The notes under the pieces: generated by a model
Database searches by the model: none
What the model saw: only the letters and a program-made list of their open reading frames with translations
Told to the model about the DNA's origin: nothing
DNA from: Vibrio tritonius
GTDB lineage: Bacteria > Pseudomonadota > Gammaproteobacteria > Enterobacterales > Vibrionaceae
Assembly (NCBI RefSeq): GCF_001547935.1
Contig: NZ_AP014635.1
Span: 2,108,001 to 2,172,000 of the forward strand
DNA length: 64,000 nucleotides
Reading direction: 5' to 3'
Part shown: positions 9,433-19,932 of the stretch, one piece after another
Layout of the letters: every line of letters starts with the position of its first letter
Position numbering within the stretch: the stretch's first letter is position 1
Made by a program: the position numbers and the translations under genes

Positions 9433-9686
9433 TCTGCCTTTGCTCCACCAGTGGTTGAACATCATCAGTAATGAGCAGAAAATAGTGGTAACCACTGTAT
9501 AAACCACGAACAAAAAACGTGCAGAAAGTCACAATCCAAACCGTTCTCTCACTCAGTAGCACAAAACCGCTATTATTTTATTTAACTATTAATTCAATTA
9601 GTTAGCTCGACAAACCTCAATCAAAAATAGCAACTTGTGTAAATTACGCACAAATAAACACTTGATCAGCTACCTGTATAGATATA

Positions 9687-9702
9687 CTGTATACACATAC
9701 AG
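9687..9702 (+). promoter_or_regulatory. LexA box (SOS operator) upstream of the sulA-like gene
   Basis: CTGTATACACATACAG is a 16-bp palindromic match to the LexA consensus CTG-N10-CAG. It lies 21 bp upstream of the ATG at 9724, where it would overlap the promoter. Confidence 0.9.
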
Positions 9703-9723
9703 CATGTGTAAAAGGACAGTATT

Positions 9724-10116
9724 ATGATTCACCTAAATCGTTCTCTCCCCTCATTGGCTCAAGAGCACTTTGTTTCTTCTTTTGTTAATGCCAACACCAG
9801 CCTCAACATGATGACGCGTCTAGAACGTTTGTCTCAGCAGCAACAATGGATTCTGTTTACTGCCGAATGCCGCCGCCCTCGAGTGAATGAGCTGGCAGCC
9901 TATCGTATTCGGTGTGAAAAAATCATCCATATGAAGCCTTCTCAATCGCGTGATGAATTATCGATTGCCATTCAAGCCATTGAAAGTGGTAATGCTAGTG
10001 CGGTGGTTGTCTCGAAAGCAATCCGCGAGGCAGATCGAGAACGCTTAGTCCAACTGGGCCGACAATACCAATGCGAAGTCTTTTTTGTTGATTCACAAAG
10101 TAGTGCGCTTCACTAA
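9724..10116 (+). CDS. SulA-like cell division inhibitor, SOS regulated
   Basis: This 130-residue protein is encoded directly downstream of a LexA box. Segments such as QQQQWILFTAECRRPRVNEL and HMKPSQSRDELSIAIQAIESGNASAVVVS follow the RecA-like core of SulA, which binds FtsZ and blocks septation after DNA damage. It is shorter than E. coli SulA (169 residues), as many Vibrio versions are. SulA is the best guess given the SOS box and the fold-like pattern; another RecA-like SOS protein cannot be excluded. Confidence 0.75.
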   Translation: MIHLNRSLPSLAQEHFVSSFVNANTSLNMMTRLERLSQQQQWILFTAECRRPRVNELAAYRIRCEKIIHMKPSQSRDELSIAIQAIESGNASAVVVSKAIREADRERLVQLGRQYQCEVFFVDSQSSALH

Positions 10117-10310
10117 ATTCACTGCCCTTTGCAACACATTTACTGTAACTTTCTCTCCTACTATGCTGTAGACAACGCTCATATACGCATGAGTTTGTCG
10201 TAGGAGACTTTTTCTTCAAGCCATACACGACTCAATGGCGATTGAGACTTACATCATCCCCTCTTAAAAACTGCGCTAACGCATCAAAACAGTGAAAAAA
10301 TTCATTAATT

Positions 10311-10326
10311 AGGCAAACGTTTGCTT
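10311..10326 (+). promoter_or_regulatory. PurR operator upstream of purC
   Basis: AGGCAAACGTTTGCTT matches the PurR consensus ACGCAAACGTTTGCGT at its whole 12-base core GCAAACGTTTGC. It lies about 110 bp before purC, consistent with purine repression. The rest of 10117-10434 shows no further gene. Confidence 0.88.
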
Positions 10327-10434
10327 TTTCTCTGGCGGCGCAGGACAGTTCTGGTATCATGCACGCAGTAAACGATATCTCTCCTGTTTGATATCTCTTC
10401 TCAACGACGTTTGAAATAAGATAGGAATGTCTAA

Positions 10435-11541
10435 ATGAGCCTTGCAGATCAAGTCCTTGCCGTCAACGACGACCTCCCAATTCGTACACACCAACCCGTT
10501 CATAGCGGTAAAGTTCGTTCAGTCTATTGGCTAACTGAAGAAGATAGCCGCCGTCTGATCCAAGAAAAAGGATATGACGTAGCACCCGATGCCCCGCTTG
10601 CCATCATGGTGATCAGTGACCGTATCTCTGCGTTTGACTGTGTGTGGCATGCAGAAGGTGGCCTTAACGGTGTTCCAGGCAAAGGCGCAGCATTAAATGC
10701 TATCTCTAATCATTGGTTTGATCTGTTTAAACAAAATGGTTTGGCTGACAGCCACATTCTGGATATTCCACATCCATTTGTTTGGATCGTACAAAAAGCC
10801 AAACCCGTAAAAGTTGAAGCAATTTGTCGCCAGTACATCACCGGCTCAATGTGGCGTGCCTACACGAAAGGTGAACGCGAATTCTGCGGCATCCAATTAC
10901 CTGAAGGCTTAGAAAAAGATTCTCGCCTGCCTAATTTGCTGATGACGCCATCAACCAAAGGCATCCTTCGCGGCATTCCTGGAGTTCCTGAAGCAGATGA
11001 TGTAAACATCACTCGCCAGGATTTGGAAAACAATTTTGCGGCGTTCAACTTTAGCAAAGCAGCGGATATCGATTTGTATGAAACCCTGCTTCAACAAGGT
11101 TTCAACGTGATCAGTGATGCTCTAGCGGCAATTGATCAAATCTTCGTTGATACCAAATTTGAATTTGGTTACGTTTCAGATGCCAAAGGCGTTGAAAAAC
11201 TGATCTACATGGATGAAGTTGGCACTCCGGATTCTTCTCGTATTTGGGATGAAGCGGAATACCGCAACGGTAAGATCGTGGAAAACTCAAAAGAAGGCTT
11301 CCGCCAGTTCCTACTCAACTACTTCCCAGATCCAGATATTCTGCTTAACAAAGAACGTATGCCTGAACGTGAAGCACTCGCTCGTGATAATGCACTACCG
11401 CTTGAAGCTTTGATGGATATTTCGCGCACTTACTTGGGTATTGCTGAAAAAATCATTGGTAAGCCAATTGAACTCAGTAACAACCCTAAACAAGAAATCA
11501 TTGATATCTTGGATAAAGAATACGGACTAATTGCCCACTAA
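10435..11541 (+). CDS. purC: Phosphoribosylaminoimidazole-succinocarboxamide synthase
   Basis: This 368-residue SAICAR synthetase condenses CAIR with aspartate using ATP in purine biosynthesis. It is the longer form found in vibrios, not the ~237-residue E. coli form. Visible signatures include [10 protein letters not shown] (nucleotide-binding loop), [38 protein letters not shown] split by conserved residues, and [14 protein letters not shown]. The PurR box upstream and the terminator downstream indicate a single-gene, purine-repressed unit. Confidence 0.95.
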   Translation: MSLADQVLAVNDDLPIRTHQPVHSGKVRSVYWLTEEDSRRLIQEKGYDVAPDAPLAIMVISDRISAFDCVWHAEGGLNGVPGKGAALNAISNHWFDLFKQNGLADSHILDIPHPFVWIVQKAKPVKVEAICRQYITGSMWRAYTKGEREFCGIQLPEGLEKDSRLPNLLMTPSTKGILRGIPGVPEADDVNITRQDLENNFAAFNFSKAADIDLYETLLQQGFNVISDALAAIDQIFVDTKFEFGYVSDAKGVEKLIYMDEVGTPDSSRIWDEAEYRNGKIVENSKEGFRQFLLNYFPDPDILLNKERMPEREALARDNALPLEALMDISRTYLGIAEKIIGKPIELSNNPKQEIIDILDKEYGLIAH

Positions 11542-11567
11542 GCACTTAACCTTTCCAAAGATCGAGA

Positions 11568-11592
11568 ACGGGGCTTGTGCCCCGTTTTTTTT
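11568..11592 (+). terminator. purC terminator
   Basis: ACGGGGC and GCCCCGT stem with an eight-T tail. Confidence 0.92.
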
Positions 11593-11695
11593 ACAAATAG
11601 ATTATCTAAACAAAGAGCTCATCTGAACAAGGTTGTTCCTCAATCAAGACTCGCGCTTGAAGTAGATAGTGGTCTCAATAACGTGATTAGCCCCA

Positions 11696-12097
11696 CTATT
11701 CTGCCGCTTCTAAATGGCTCGACACTTCCACCACAAATTCATCACTTGCGGAACAATGAATTCGCACCTTGCCTTTTTGCTCGATGATATCGATCTGCTG
11801 CTCTTCTAGTGCGTAAGGCATAATCAATTTAATTTGGTCGATCCCCTCTTGGCGAGCAAGACGGAACAAGTTAATCAAATTCGACTCATCACTACGTCGA
11901 CTGGAAAGCCGATCTAATGCGATATCCCATAAACGTTCTTCTGGATCTTTTTGACTGTTAGGCACATGTTTAACCATTGCCCCAGACAATGGATACAGCG
12001 AGCCGAGCACATCGGCAAAGGTCCACTTTTTAGTGCACGACGCCCCTAAAAAGCTGGTGTAATCAAATGTTGCATTTATTTTCTTATGCTCTTCCAT
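11696..12097 (-). CDS. Hypothetical protein, 133 aa
   Basis: I do not recognise the family. The ATG at 12097 is well supported by GGAGGCAAC immediately upstream. The protein is soluble and mildly acidic, and contains ERLWDIALDRLSSRRSDESN and IKLIMPYALEEQQIDIIEQK, which look like a helical region followed by a small alpha/beta region. It lies between purC and galR, convergent with purC, with no sign of an operon. Confidence 0.65.
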   Translation of the reverse strand: MEEHKKINATFDYTSFLGASCTKKWTFADVLGSLYPLSGAMVKHVPNSQKDPEERLWDIALDRLSSRRSDESNLINLFRLARQEGIDQIKLIMPYALEEQQIDIIEQKGKVRIHCSASDEFVVEVSSHLEAAE

Positions 12098-12566
12098 GTT
12101 GCCTCCGACCTAATGACGTCCGACATCATTAAATATTGAGCAATTAGGTGCTTATAGCAATGTGATATTAGAAAATGGTCTGATATGACGATTAAACCTA
12201 TCTAAGAGCTATTAAAGCCACAGCTTAGCAACATCCAGTGTACAAACCCATCATAAGTGTTGGCTATTTTATTAATAAGCACACGAACGAATTCGCAATT
12301 CATTGGCAAAACAGGAATAAATAACAGAAATGACCACCATGCTTTATCCTAAGCATGCTTTAAAGGCACAACAGATAGTTGATGTAGCGCTCCATTTTAG
12401 CTCAGCAAATGGGTCATCACGCCCCCGAGGCAAATGACTTCAAGTACAATCTCAAAAATTGGCTTATTTCTCATCGATCTAACGCATAAAATACCCACTC
12501 AAATTTGCCATAATTCATTGAAAAGTGTTTAATTCTAATTAATTACGAATTGTTGAGTTAGGTGTT
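12098..12566. other. Intergenic region upstream of galR, no gene seen
   Basis: About 470 bp, AT-rich, between the divergent hypothetical gene and galR. I see no convincing small ORF, RNA gene or repeat. The last 60 bp are very AT-rich and probably contain the galR promoter. Confidence 0.5.
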
Positions 12567-13568
12567 ATGGCCACCATTAAAGATGTCGCGAAAGCGGCCG
12601 GCGTTTCAGTCGCTACCGTGTCACGCGTGATCAATAAATCTCCCAAAGCCAGTGCTTCTTCTATTGAAGCCGTTACCAAAGCAATGAGCGAACTGGGTTA
12701 CCGCCCAAACGCTGCTGCGCGCGCTTTAGTTAATCAAAGCACAGAGACAATGGGAGTCTTGGTCTCAGATGTGTCTGACCCTTTTTTTGGTACCTTGGTC
12801 AAAGCCGTAGATATGGTTGCTCATCAAAATGGCAAACATGTTCTGATCGGTAATGGATACCACAACGAAGAGGGTGAACGCCAAGCGATCGAACTGTTGA
12901 TCAACAACCGCTGTGATGCATTAGTCATTCACTCCAAAGCATTGAGCGATGCCGAGTTAATTGAGTTTGCCAAAGAAGCAAAAGGAATGGTGCTGATTAA
13001 TCGCCATATTCCTGAAATCGCTCACCGTTATATCTCCTTAGATAACTTCAAAGGAGCCTATTTAGCGACGGAATTTTTGATTCGTAGTGGTCACAGGCAT
13101 ATTGCGTGTATCGCTTCAAATCATCCAATTGAGGACGTCGACCAACGTATCAATGGCTACAAAGCCGCATTAGCTGATAATGGTATTGTCCTTTCCGAAG
13201 ACTATATTGATTATGGCGCACCAAGTTTAGAAGGTGGCGAAGCGGCCATGACCAATTTGTTAACTAAATCCATCCCAATCACTGGCGTGGTGGGTTATAA
13301 CGATTACATGGCGGCGGGCGCACTCTCTATTTTGGATGAAAATGGCATCGCGATTCCAGATCAAATGTCCATTGTTGGTTTCGATGACGGATTAATTGCT
13401 CGTTACATGAAACCAAGGCTAACTACCGTGCGCTACCCAATTAGCATGATGGCCGAAAAAGCCGCTTTGTTAGCGTTGCAGTTATCACGAGATGAAGCGA
13501 TTAACCCTGATATTTCAACTCGCTATTCTCCAACCATGGTCAAACGTGACTCCGTAAAGCCGTGCTAA
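12567..13568 (+). CDS. galR: LacI-family repressor GalR
   Basis: This 333-residue regulator has an N-terminal helix-turn-helix (ATIKDVAKAAGVSVATVSRV, hinge ALVNQS) and a periplasmic-binding-protein-like effector domain (VLVSDVSDPFFGTLV, GFDDGLIARYMKPRLTTVRYP). It is closest in form to GalR/GalS. The galETK operon with three GalR-like operators lies 6 kb downstream, so repression of galactose use relieved by galactose is the likely role. It ends at a strong terminator. Confidence 0.85.
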   Translation: MATIKDVAKAAGVSVATVSRVINKSPKASASSIEAVTKAMSELGYRPNAAARALVNQSTETMGVLVSDVSDPFFGTLVKAVDMVAHQNGKHVLIGNGYHNEEGERQAIELLINNRCDALVIHSKALSDAELIEFAKEAKGMVLINRHIPEIAHRYISLDNFKGAYLATEFLIRSGHRHIACIASNHPIEDVDQRINGYKAALADNGIVLSEDYIDYGAPSLEGGEAAMTNLLTKSIPITGVVGYNDYMAAGALSILDENGIAIPDQMSIVGFDDGLIARYMKPRLTTVRYPISMMAEKAALLALQLSRDEAINPDISTRYSPTMVKRDSVKPC

Positions 13569-13587
13569 AGAATTGAACAGATAAAAA

Positions 13588-13614
13588 AACACCGTGATAT
13601 CACGGTGTTTTTTT
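13588..13614 (+). terminator. galR terminator
   Basis: AACACCGTGA and TCACGGTGTT form a near-continuous stem followed by TTTTT. The next gene converges on it, and the flanking A run means it could act in both directions. Confidence 0.9.
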
Positions 13615-13628
13615 ATGCTTATTATGCG

Positions 13629-13928
13629 TTATCCGATAATCACAGTGCCAGATCCAACAGCGATAGTCCCGCCACAATCGACAGCATCACCAAGACGCGC
13701 AGCCGCAACACCGTTAATTTTAACTGTACCAGACCCCGCAGCGACACTGCGCCCATGAAGGCCGTGAGGTGTTTTGGGACATGGGCAAGAATGCAACTGC
13801 AGTGGGTCACCTACACGCGCTGCCGCAATACCATCGATAAAAACATCACCACTACCCGCTGTAATCGCGGTGGGAGGAAAACAGCCGTGCCCTGTATCGA
13901 TATCACCAACTCTTGCTGCTCCAGGCAT
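13629..13928 (-). CDS. PAAR-domain protein (type VI secretion spike tip)
   Basis: This 99-residue protein consists of a single PAAR domain: MPGAARVGDIDTGHGCFPPT, then repeated AAARVGD/AAARLGD and GSGTVxI motifs with conserved His and Cys residues for the zinc at the tip. PAAR proteins cap the VgrG spike of the type VI apparatus. No vgrG, effector or immunity gene is adjacent, so this is an orphan that would serve a T6SS encoded elsewhere. It converges on galR. Confidence 0.9.
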   Translation of the reverse strand: MPGAARVGDIDTGHGCFPPTAITAGSGDVFIDGIAAARVGDPLQLHSCPCPKTPHGLHGRSVAAGSGTVKINGVAAARLGDAVDCGGTIAVGSGTVIIG

Positions 13929-14343
13929 AGAAACTCCTAAATCCTAATCTTTATCAACCAAAGAGAAAACTATCCTCTTTATAAAGCCTTCAGCTGGCAT
14001 ATAAGTAGATAGCTCATCATAAGTGTTGTTTAAAGTATGCAATATACGCACCGAACAACACCTCGCTTAATATCAATAAGTTAGCATTAAACCATAAGCA
14101 ATAATTTACCCAGCGAGCAAGTTGTTGCCTATCACTCCGTTTAGTGGGCAAACAATCGACATCCCCAAAAAGCAACGTTCTATTGGCTACAGGTTAGTCA
14201 AATGAAATAGATTACTCCACAAACCCACAAATAGAGAAAAATATACTGCATATTGCGATTTTATATCAAAACAAAGCAAAACATTTCTCAAGTAGGGTCG
14301 GTATAGTTTTACCTTAACCTAAGCTGGAAAATAAGGATAATCG
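13929..14343. other. Intergenic region, divergent PAAR and cyuA promoters
   Basis: About 415 bp, AT-rich and without a credible ORF. It separates the divergent PAAR and desulfidase genes, so both promoters should lie here, but I cannot assign them with confidence. Confidence 0.45.
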
Positions 14344-15639
14344 ATGAAAACGCAAGCATGGGAAAGTTTACTCTCCGTATTAAAAAAAGAAGTGGTTCCA
14401 GCATTAGGTTGCACTGAGCCTGTTTCAGTGGCGCTGGCGGCAGCAAAAGCGCGTACTTTATTGCCTAATCCCCCACGCTTTATCGATGTGTTTGTTTCTC
14501 CTAACCTAATGAAAAATGGCATGGGTGTTGGTGTTCCGGGAACCGGCACTGTGGGTTTGCCCATTGCCGCTGCAGTTGGAGCTTTAGCAGGCAATTGCGA
14601 AGCTGGATTAGAAGTTCTAAAAGCGATCACCCCTGACGATGTTAGCGCGGCTAAAGCAATGTTGGATCAAGGTGTGGTTCGCGTTCAGGTTGCTAGCGTT
14701 TCCAATATTCTCTATGCCAAAGTGGTCCTATCTGACGGTGAAAATACCGTAACCGTCACCATTGCCGACAGCCATACCCAAATTGTCTCTATCGAAGAGA
14801 ATGGCATCACTACTTATCGTCAAGCGCTGGTACAACAAAGTGACACTGAACAGGTCTCCACTAACCCATTCGAGTCGCTCTCTGCACAAGACGTGTATGA
14901 GTTTGCACTCAATGTGCCACTTGAAGACATTCGCTTTATTGAACAAGCAAAAGTGCTCAACGATGCCCTGTCTCAAGAAGGTTTATCTGGTCACTATGGT
15001 CTGAGAATCGGTGCCACCTTTGCTCGTAACGTAGAGCGCGGTCTGCTGTCTGGCGGCCTATTAACCGACATTCTTGCAAGAACTTCAGCGGCATCCGATG
15101 CTCGTATGGATGGTGCGATGAAACCAGCTATGAGCAACTCTGGTTCAGGGAACCAAGGTATTGCGGCCACTATGCCCGTCGTCGTTACCGCCGATTTTCT
15201 CAAATCGAGTGAAGAAGAGACCTTACGTGCATTGGTGTTGGCAAACTTGATGGCAATTTACATCAAAAGCCACCAACACAAACTTTCAGCTTTATGCGGT
15301 GCAACAACTGCATCAATGGGCGCAGCTGCTGGCATGACCTATCTGCTAGGGGGTAATTTCGCCCAAATAGGGCAAACGATCAGCAGTATGATTGGTGACA
15401 TTGCTGGGATTATTTGTGATGGAGCCAAAACCAGTTGCGCGATGAAAGTCTCTTCCTCTGCAGGTGCAGCAGTGAAAGCCTCACTCATGGCTTTAGATGG
15501 CGTGTTTGTAACGGGTAATGAAGGGATTGTAGCGAACGATGTGGATACCTCAATCCGCAATTTATCGGCCTTAGCAAATGGTTCTATGACCCAAACCGAC
15601 GTGCAAATTCTGGATATTATGGTGCGTAAAACCGCTTAA
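14344..15639 (+). CDS. cyuA: UPF0597 / CyuA-type L-cysteine desulfidase
   Basis: This 431-residue enzyme is of the SDH-alpha-like family (YhaM/CyuA) that degrades L-cysteine to pyruvate, sulfide and ammonia with a [4Fe-4S] cluster. Candidate cluster cysteines are visible in VPALGCTEPVSVAL, LCGATTASMGAAAG and IICDGAKTSCAMKVSSSAG, and the glycine-rich MSNSGSGNQGIAATMPV is characteristic. The family was formerly called UPF0597. E. coli cyuA lies next to a transporter gene; no transporter is adjacent here. A hairpin without a T run (15661-15691) follows. Confidence 0.85.
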   Translation: MKTQAWESLLSVLKKEVVPALGCTEPVSVALAAAKARTLLPNPPRFIDVFVSPNLMKNGMGVGVPGTGTVGLPIAAAVGALAGNCEAGLEVLKAITPDDVSAAKAMLDQGVVRVQVASVSNILYAKVVLSDGENTVTVTIADSHTQIVSIEENGITTYRQALVQQSDTEQVSTNPFESLSAQDVYEFALNVPLEDIRFIEQAKVLNDALSQEGLSGHYGLRIGATFARNVERGLLSGGLLTDILARTSAASDARMDGAMKPAMSNSGSGNQGIAATMPVVVTADFLKSSEEETLRALVLANLMAIYIKSHQHKLSALCGATTASMGAAAGMTYLLGGNFAQIGQTISSMIGDIAGIICDGAKTSCAMKVSSSAGAAVKASLMALDGVFVTGNEGIVANDVDTSIRNLSALANGSMTQTDVQILDIMVRKTA

Positions 15640-15718
15640 TTAAGTTGTACTGCTTAAATCATGACGGGAACAACAACATAGTCCCGTCATGAGCTAATCA
15701 ACAGAGCAATATCATCAT

Positions 15719-16102
15719 CTAGGCAGATAACACATGCGCTGCACACAATTTATTACCAAACGGGTCGCGTAAGTAAGCAAGATATAACTGACGTGTACCG
15801 TTTACACGCAATCCTGGTGGGTTTTCACAAGTGGTGCCGCCATTGGCGATACCTGCCGCATGCCAAGCATTTACTTGCTCTTCTGATGTCGCAGCAAAAC
15901 CGATGGTCATGCCATTACCATAAGTGGCCTTTTCACCATTGATGGGTTTGGTGATCATAAAGCGTCCGCCGTTGCCACTGTAGGCAATACGTCCTTTGGC
16001 ATCAATAACACCTGCTGGGTAACCTAACTCTTGCATAACCGCATCGTAAAAACGCTTTGACTGCTCAATATCATCTGAGCCCAACATAATATGGCTAAAC
16101 AT
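15719..16102 (-). CDS. VOC-family (glyoxalase-like) protein
   Basis: This 127-residue protein shows the paired beta-alpha-beta-beta-beta modules of the vicinal oxygen chelate superfamily: FSHIMLGSDDIEQSKRFYDA at the start and LAYLRDPFGNKLCAAH at the end. Related proteins include glyoxalases, dioxygenases and resistance proteins. The substrate cannot be read from the sequence. It is a monocistronic gene between cyuA and galK. Confidence 0.8.
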   Translation of the reverse strand: MFSHIMLGSDDIEQSKRFYDAVMQELGYPAGVIDAKGRIAYSGNGGRFMITKPINGEKATYGNGMTIGFAATSEEQVNAWHAAGIANGGTTCENPPGLRVNGTRQLYLAYLRDPFGNKLCAAHVLSA

Positions 16103-16268
16103 GTAAATCCCTTATTTTAAAAAGATATGGTCTTATGCTGCGCTTGCTACACAGCGGCTTGCTTTAGCAAATCAGGTAAGCACTTTCTCTGTGCGAATAG
16201 GCTAAAGTCCACCACCACATTAACGCGCTATATCGAATTCGTCACCTAATAAACAGGATGAACCAATA

Positions 16269-16300
16269 AAAAAACTGGCCCAACTGGACCAGCTTTTATT
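16269..16300 (-). terminator. galETK terminator
   Basis: On the minus strand AAAAGCTGGTCC and GGGCCAGTTTTTTT form a stem with G-U pairs followed by a T run, just after galK. Confidence 0.8.
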
Positions 16301-16317
16301 GGCATTAGATCAATTAG

Positions 16318-17472
16318 TTAGGCAACCAGACCTGCCCCATCCGTTGCATGACAGACGTAGATGGTTTCTTTTAGGCCAGTTTTCGCTTCATACTGAGCAG
16401 CAATCGCACCTTTTACATCATTCACCAATGCAGGTGGCACCAACGCAACCACGCAACCACCAAAACCGCCGCCTGTCATACGCACGCCACCTTGAGTACC
16501 AACAACTTCCTTAACGATATCGACTAAGGTATCAATCTCTTTTACGGTGATTTCGAAATCATCACGCATTGAAATATGAGATTGCTCCATAAGCTCAGCC
16601 ATACGCTTCATATCACCTGCAGCTAAGGCTTGTGCGGCTTCTTCAGTACGGTCATTTTCGGTGATCACATGACGAGCACGTTTAGCCACAACAGGATCAA
16701 GCTCGTTTTCTTTCATCACAAACTGCTCGATGCTAACGTCGCGCAGTGCTTTAACGCCGAAGATACGCGCAGCTTCTTCACATTGCTCGCGGCGAGTGTT
16801 GTATTCACTATCCACTAAGCCACGTTTTTTGTTGGAGTTAATAATCACAACCGCCATATCTTCAGGCATAGAAACCGCCGTTGTTTCAAGACTACGACAA
16901 TCAATCAATAACGAGTGATTAGCTTGCCCTTCAGCAGAAATAAGCTGATCCATGATACCGCAGTTACAACCCACAAATTGGTTTTCCGCTTGCTGACCAT
17001 TCAAAGCAATTTCAGCTTGGGTGATATTCAAGCTGTAGAGTTCTTTGAATGTTTGGCCAATCACCACTTCCAACGCAGCTGAAGAACTCAAACCAGCACC
17101 TTGAGGTACGTTGCCAGAAACAGCGATATCCGCACCATTAAATTGGTAGCCGCGCTCAATCAAAAACTTCACAACGCCACGGATGTAGTTCGCCCACAGT
17201 TTGTTTTCGATAAACTCGATCGGCGCATCTAATGAAAACTCATCTTGTGCATCTTCGTAGTCACACGCGACAACACGCACGATACGATCGTCACGTTTCG
17301 CCGCAGCCACCACCGTTTGGTAGTTAATTGCACATGGTAAAACAAAACCGTCGTTATAGTCGGTATGTTCACCAATTAGGTTAACGCGGCCAGGTGCTTG
17401 AATACGATAATCAGGTTGGTACGCAAACACACGTTCAAAAGAATTGTTCACATTTTGCATAGGTTCAGACAT
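16318..17472 (-). CDS. galK: Galactokinase
   Basis: This 384-residue GHMP kinase phosphorylates alpha-D-galactose at C1 in the Leloir pathway. It carries the galactokinase signature [17 protein letters not shown], the phosphate-binding loop [14 protein letters not shown] and the C-terminal [18 protein letters not shown] chose ATG 17472 (MSEPMQN) over 17478 because GAG lies nine bases before it and Vibrio GalK begins MSE. It is the last gene of galETK. Confidence 0.95.
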   Translation of the reverse strand: MSEPMQNVNNSFERVFAYQPDYRIQAPGRVNLIGEHTDYNDGFVLPCAINYQTVVAAAKRDDRIVRVVACDYEDAQDEFSLDAPIEFIENKLWANYIRGVVKFLIERGYQFNGADIAVSGNVPQGAGLSSSAALEVVIGQTFKELYSLNITQAEIALNGQQAENQFVGCNCGIMDQLISAEGQANHSLLIDCRSLETTAVSMPEDMAVVIINSNKKRGLVDSEYNTRREQCEEAARIFGVKALRDVSIEQFVMKENELDPVVAKRARHVITENDRTEEAAQALAAGDMKRMAELMEQSHISMRDDFEITVKEIDTLVDIVKEVVGTQGGVRMTGGGFGGCVVALVPPALVNDVKGAIAAQYEAKTGLKETIYVCHATDGAGLVA

Positions 17473-17530
17473 GGTCATTTACTCTTTTTATCAAGACTCA
17501 AGACAGCGCTTAAGTCTATGGTTGTAGGGT

Positions 17531-18583
17531 TTATTGTTCTTTAAAGTGAATGTCGCTGACATCACGAAGGCGCGCTGCTGCTTGTTCTGCGGTTAAATCA
17601 CGTTGTGATTCCGCCAACATTTCATAGCCCACCATAAATTTGCGCACCGTTGCACTACGTAACAGAGGTGGGTAGAACAGTGCATGTAGCTGCCAATGGT
17701 CGATATTGGTGCCTTCATCAAAGAAAGGCGCATAGTGCCATCCCATTGAATAAGGGAATGAGCATTGGAATAGGTTGTCGTAACGACTGGTCAGTTTTTT
17801 CAGCGCAACAGCCAGATCATCACGTTGCGCTTCGGTGAGCTCGCTCATGCGGCGCACATGAGTCTTAGGTAATAACATTGTTTCAAACGGCCATGCTGCC
17901 CAATAAGGCACTACTGCCAACCAGTGTTCGGTTTCGACTACGGTGCGTGAACCATCTTTCAGCTCCGCATTCACATAATCCACCAGCAAGTTAGAACCTT
18001 GTTGATCGAAGTAGGCTTTGAGATTTTTCTCTTTGCGTTCGATTTCATTTGGTAAGAAGCTGTTCGCCCAAACTTGACCGTGTGGGTGAGGTTGAGAACA
18101 GCCCATGGTCTCGCCCTTGTTTTCAAATACTTGAACCCAAACATACTCTTTACCTAGCTCTTCAATCTGGTCATTCCAAGTATCAATCACTTGGCGAATG
18201 GCTGGCACTGGTAGTTCTGGCAAGGTTTTGCTGTGATCAGGAGAAAAACAGATCACTCGGCTTAAGCCACGTGCACTTTGGGTACGAAACAGCGGATTGG
18301 TCGATTCAGGCGCCTCAGGTGTATCTTCGGTCAACGCAGCAAAATCGTTACCAAACACGTAGGTGCCTTGATAATCTGGGTTAGCATCACCCGACACACG
18401 CTTATTGGTTGGACATAAAAAACAGTGTTCATCGTATTTAGGCAGTACCTTGATTGCAGGTTTTTCATCTTGGCCACTCCAAGGGCGTTTAGCACGGTGT
18501 GGTGAAACCAAAATCCACTGCCCCGTTAATGGATTGTATCGACGGTGTGGATGATCAACAGGATTAAACGTAATTTCAGACAT
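17531..18583 (-). CDS. galT: Galactose-1-phosphate uridylyltransferase
   Basis: The enzyme exchanges UMP between UDP-glucose and galactose-1-phosphate. The active-site HPHGQVW, with the nucleotidylated histidine, is present. The family 1 zinc/iron-binding regions ([28 protein letters not shown]) are also visible. I placed the start at the ATG at 18583 ([20 protein letters not shown]), which has GAGAG at good spacing; the longer reading frame begins at TTG inside that ribosome binding site. It lies between galE and galK. Confidence 0.95.
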   Translation of the reverse strand: MSEITFNPVDHPHRRYNPLTGQWILVSPHRAKRPWSGQDEKPAIKVLPKYDEHCFLCPTNKRVSGDANPDYQGTYVFGNDFAALTEDTPEAPESTNPLFRTQSARGLSRVICFSPDHSKTLPELPVPAIRQVIDTWNDQIEELGKEYVWVQVFENKGETMGCSQPHPHGQVWANSFLPNEIERKEKNLKAYFDQQGSNLLVDYVNAELKDGSRTVVETEHWLAVVPYWAAWPFETMLLPKTHVRRMSELTEAQRDDLAVALKKLTSRYDNLFQCSFPYSMGWHYAPFFDEGTNIDHWQLHALFYPPLLRSATVRKFMVGYEMLAESQRDLTAEQAAARLRDVSDIHFKEQ

Positions 18584-18618
18584 TCTCATTTCTCTCAATA
18601 TTCGGTAAACAGCACAGC

Positions 18619-19635
18619 CTATTTTTCGTAGCCGTTAGGATTATTGGATTGCCATAACCATGTATCTGCAGTCATCTGCGCAATGGTACGTGTCGCTTTC
18701 CAGCCTAATTCGGCTTCTGCTTTTTCGGTACTTGCCCAACACTCTGCAATGTCACCCGGACGGCGTGGGCAGAGTTTGTAAGGCACATCATGACCACACG
18801 CGGTGGCAAAAGCGTGCACCATATCAAGCACACTCGACCCTTGACCTGTGCCGAGATTGTAAATATGCAAGCCAGCTTTCGAGCCTACACTGTTGAGCGC
18901 AGCAATGTGCCCATCGGCCAAATCAAGCACATGGATATAGTCACGAACGCCCGTGCCATCAGGGGTTGGGTAATCATTACCAAATACGGCTAACTCGGCG
19001 CGACGACCGACCGCCACTTGGGCAATAAATGGCATCAGATTATTAGGGATGCCTTTCGGATCTTCCCCCATGGTGCCAGATGGATGCGCGCCAACCGGGT
19101 TGAAATAACGCAGTAGTGTGATGCTCCAATCAGGCTCAGCCTGGAACAGATCACTTAAACACTGCTCAACCATGTACTTACTGCGTCCGTATGGATTGGT
19201 AGTATTGCCAGTGGGAAAAGCTTCGGTAATTGGCACAGAGGCTGGGTCGCCGTACACCGTTGCAGACGAGCTAAAGACTAAGCTTTTGACGCCCGCTTTA
19301 CGCATTGCACGAGCCAACACCAATGAGCCATTAACGTTGTTATCATAATATTCAAGAGGTTTTGCGACCGATTCGCCAACCGCTTTAAGCCCAGCGAAAT
19401 GAATGACTGCGTCGATCTCTTGTTCGCTAAACACGTGATCGAGAAAAGCTTCATCACGTACATCACCTTGGTAAAAAACAGGAGTTACATCCGTTAAAGC
19501 TTGAATTCGGTTTAACACTTCTTTATTGGCGTTACACAGGTTATCGACAATCACTGGCGTAATTCCAGCTTGGATCATTTGCACACATGTGTGACTACCG
19601 ATATACCCCATACCACCGGTGACAAGTACGTTCAC
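18619..19635 (-). CDS. galE: UDP-glucose 4-epimerase
   Basis: This 338-residue extended short-chain dehydrogenase interconverts UDP-galactose and UDP-glucose. It has the NAD-binding [11 protein letters not shown], the catalytic SSSATVYG and [10 protein letters not shown] (YxxxK), and the conserved [13 protein letters not shown]. The start is a GTG at 19635 preceded by GAGAGG. It is the first gene of galETK, downstream of the GalR-like operators in the 470-bp gap shared with maeA. Confidence 0.95.
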   Translation of the reverse strand: MNVLVTGGMGYIGSHTCVQMIQAGITPVIVDNLCNANKEVLNRIQALTDVTPVFYQGDVRDEAFLDHVFSEQEIDAVIHFAGLKAVGESVAKPLEYYDNNVNGSLVLARAMRKAGVKSLVFSSSATVYGDPASVPITEAFPTGNTTNPYGRSKYMVEQCLSDLFQAEPDWSITLLRYFNPVGAHPSGTMGEDPKGIPNNLMPFIAQVAVGRRAELAVFGNDYPTPDGTGVRDYIHVLDLADGHIAALNSVGSKAGLHIYNLGTGQGSSVLDMVHAFATACGHDVPYKLCPRRPGDIAECWASTEKAEAELGWKATRTIAQMTADTWLWQSNNPNGYEK

Positions 19636-19740
19636 ATTCCACCTCTCAATTCAGTCAGTTTAAGCACCAAAGTCCGTATGTTTGCACAATTAGGCGCTCT
19701 GAAATTGAGCTCAGTTTAGCAACCTCTTAGGCTTTCTTTC

Positions 19741-19756
19741 TGTGATATTTGACACA
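19741..19756 (-). promoter_or_regulatory. Candidate CRP site upstream of galE
   Basis: TGTGATATTTGACACA matches TGTGA-N6-TCACA with one mismatch. It lies about 105 bp upstream of galE and directly abuts the first GalR-like operator, as expected for a sugar operon under catabolite control. Confidence 0.55.
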
Positions 19757-19758
19757 TT

Positions 19759-19774
19759 GTGTAAACGTTACCAC
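19759..19774 (-). promoter_or_regulatory. GalR-like operator 1
   Basis: GTGTAAACGTTACCAC fits the GalR consensus GTGnAAnCGnTTnCAC with one mismatch. Confidence 0.8.
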
Positions 19775-19859
19775 TAAAAATCTTATCATCACCTTAATCA
19801 ACTTCTCAATAAACAAGTTAACCTATTGGTTTAAATAAAATATTTGGTTTTTTACATTA

Positions 19860-19875
19860 AATTAAACGTTTACAT
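19860..19875. promoter_or_regulatory. GalR-like operator 2
   Basis: A site centred on AAACGTTTACA, 101 bp from operator 1. The right half and centre fit the GalR consensus, while the outer bases diverge. The spacing resembles the external and internal gal operators of E. coli, where a repression loop forms. Confidence 0.55.
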
Positions 19876-19932
19876 TGATTAACAGGCAGCACTCAATAAT
19901 CCCTCAATCAGGTCAAGTAGCTTCTTTTTTAC

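Noticed and set aside
13605..13940. Plus-strand ORF of 111 codons
   Set aside because: It mirrors the PAAR gene; the cysteine- and threonine-rich sequence is an artefact of the reverse strand.
15661..15691. Terminator after cyuA
   Set aside because: A good stem (CATGACGGGA and TCCCGTCATG) is present but there is no T run, so I did not list it as a terminator.
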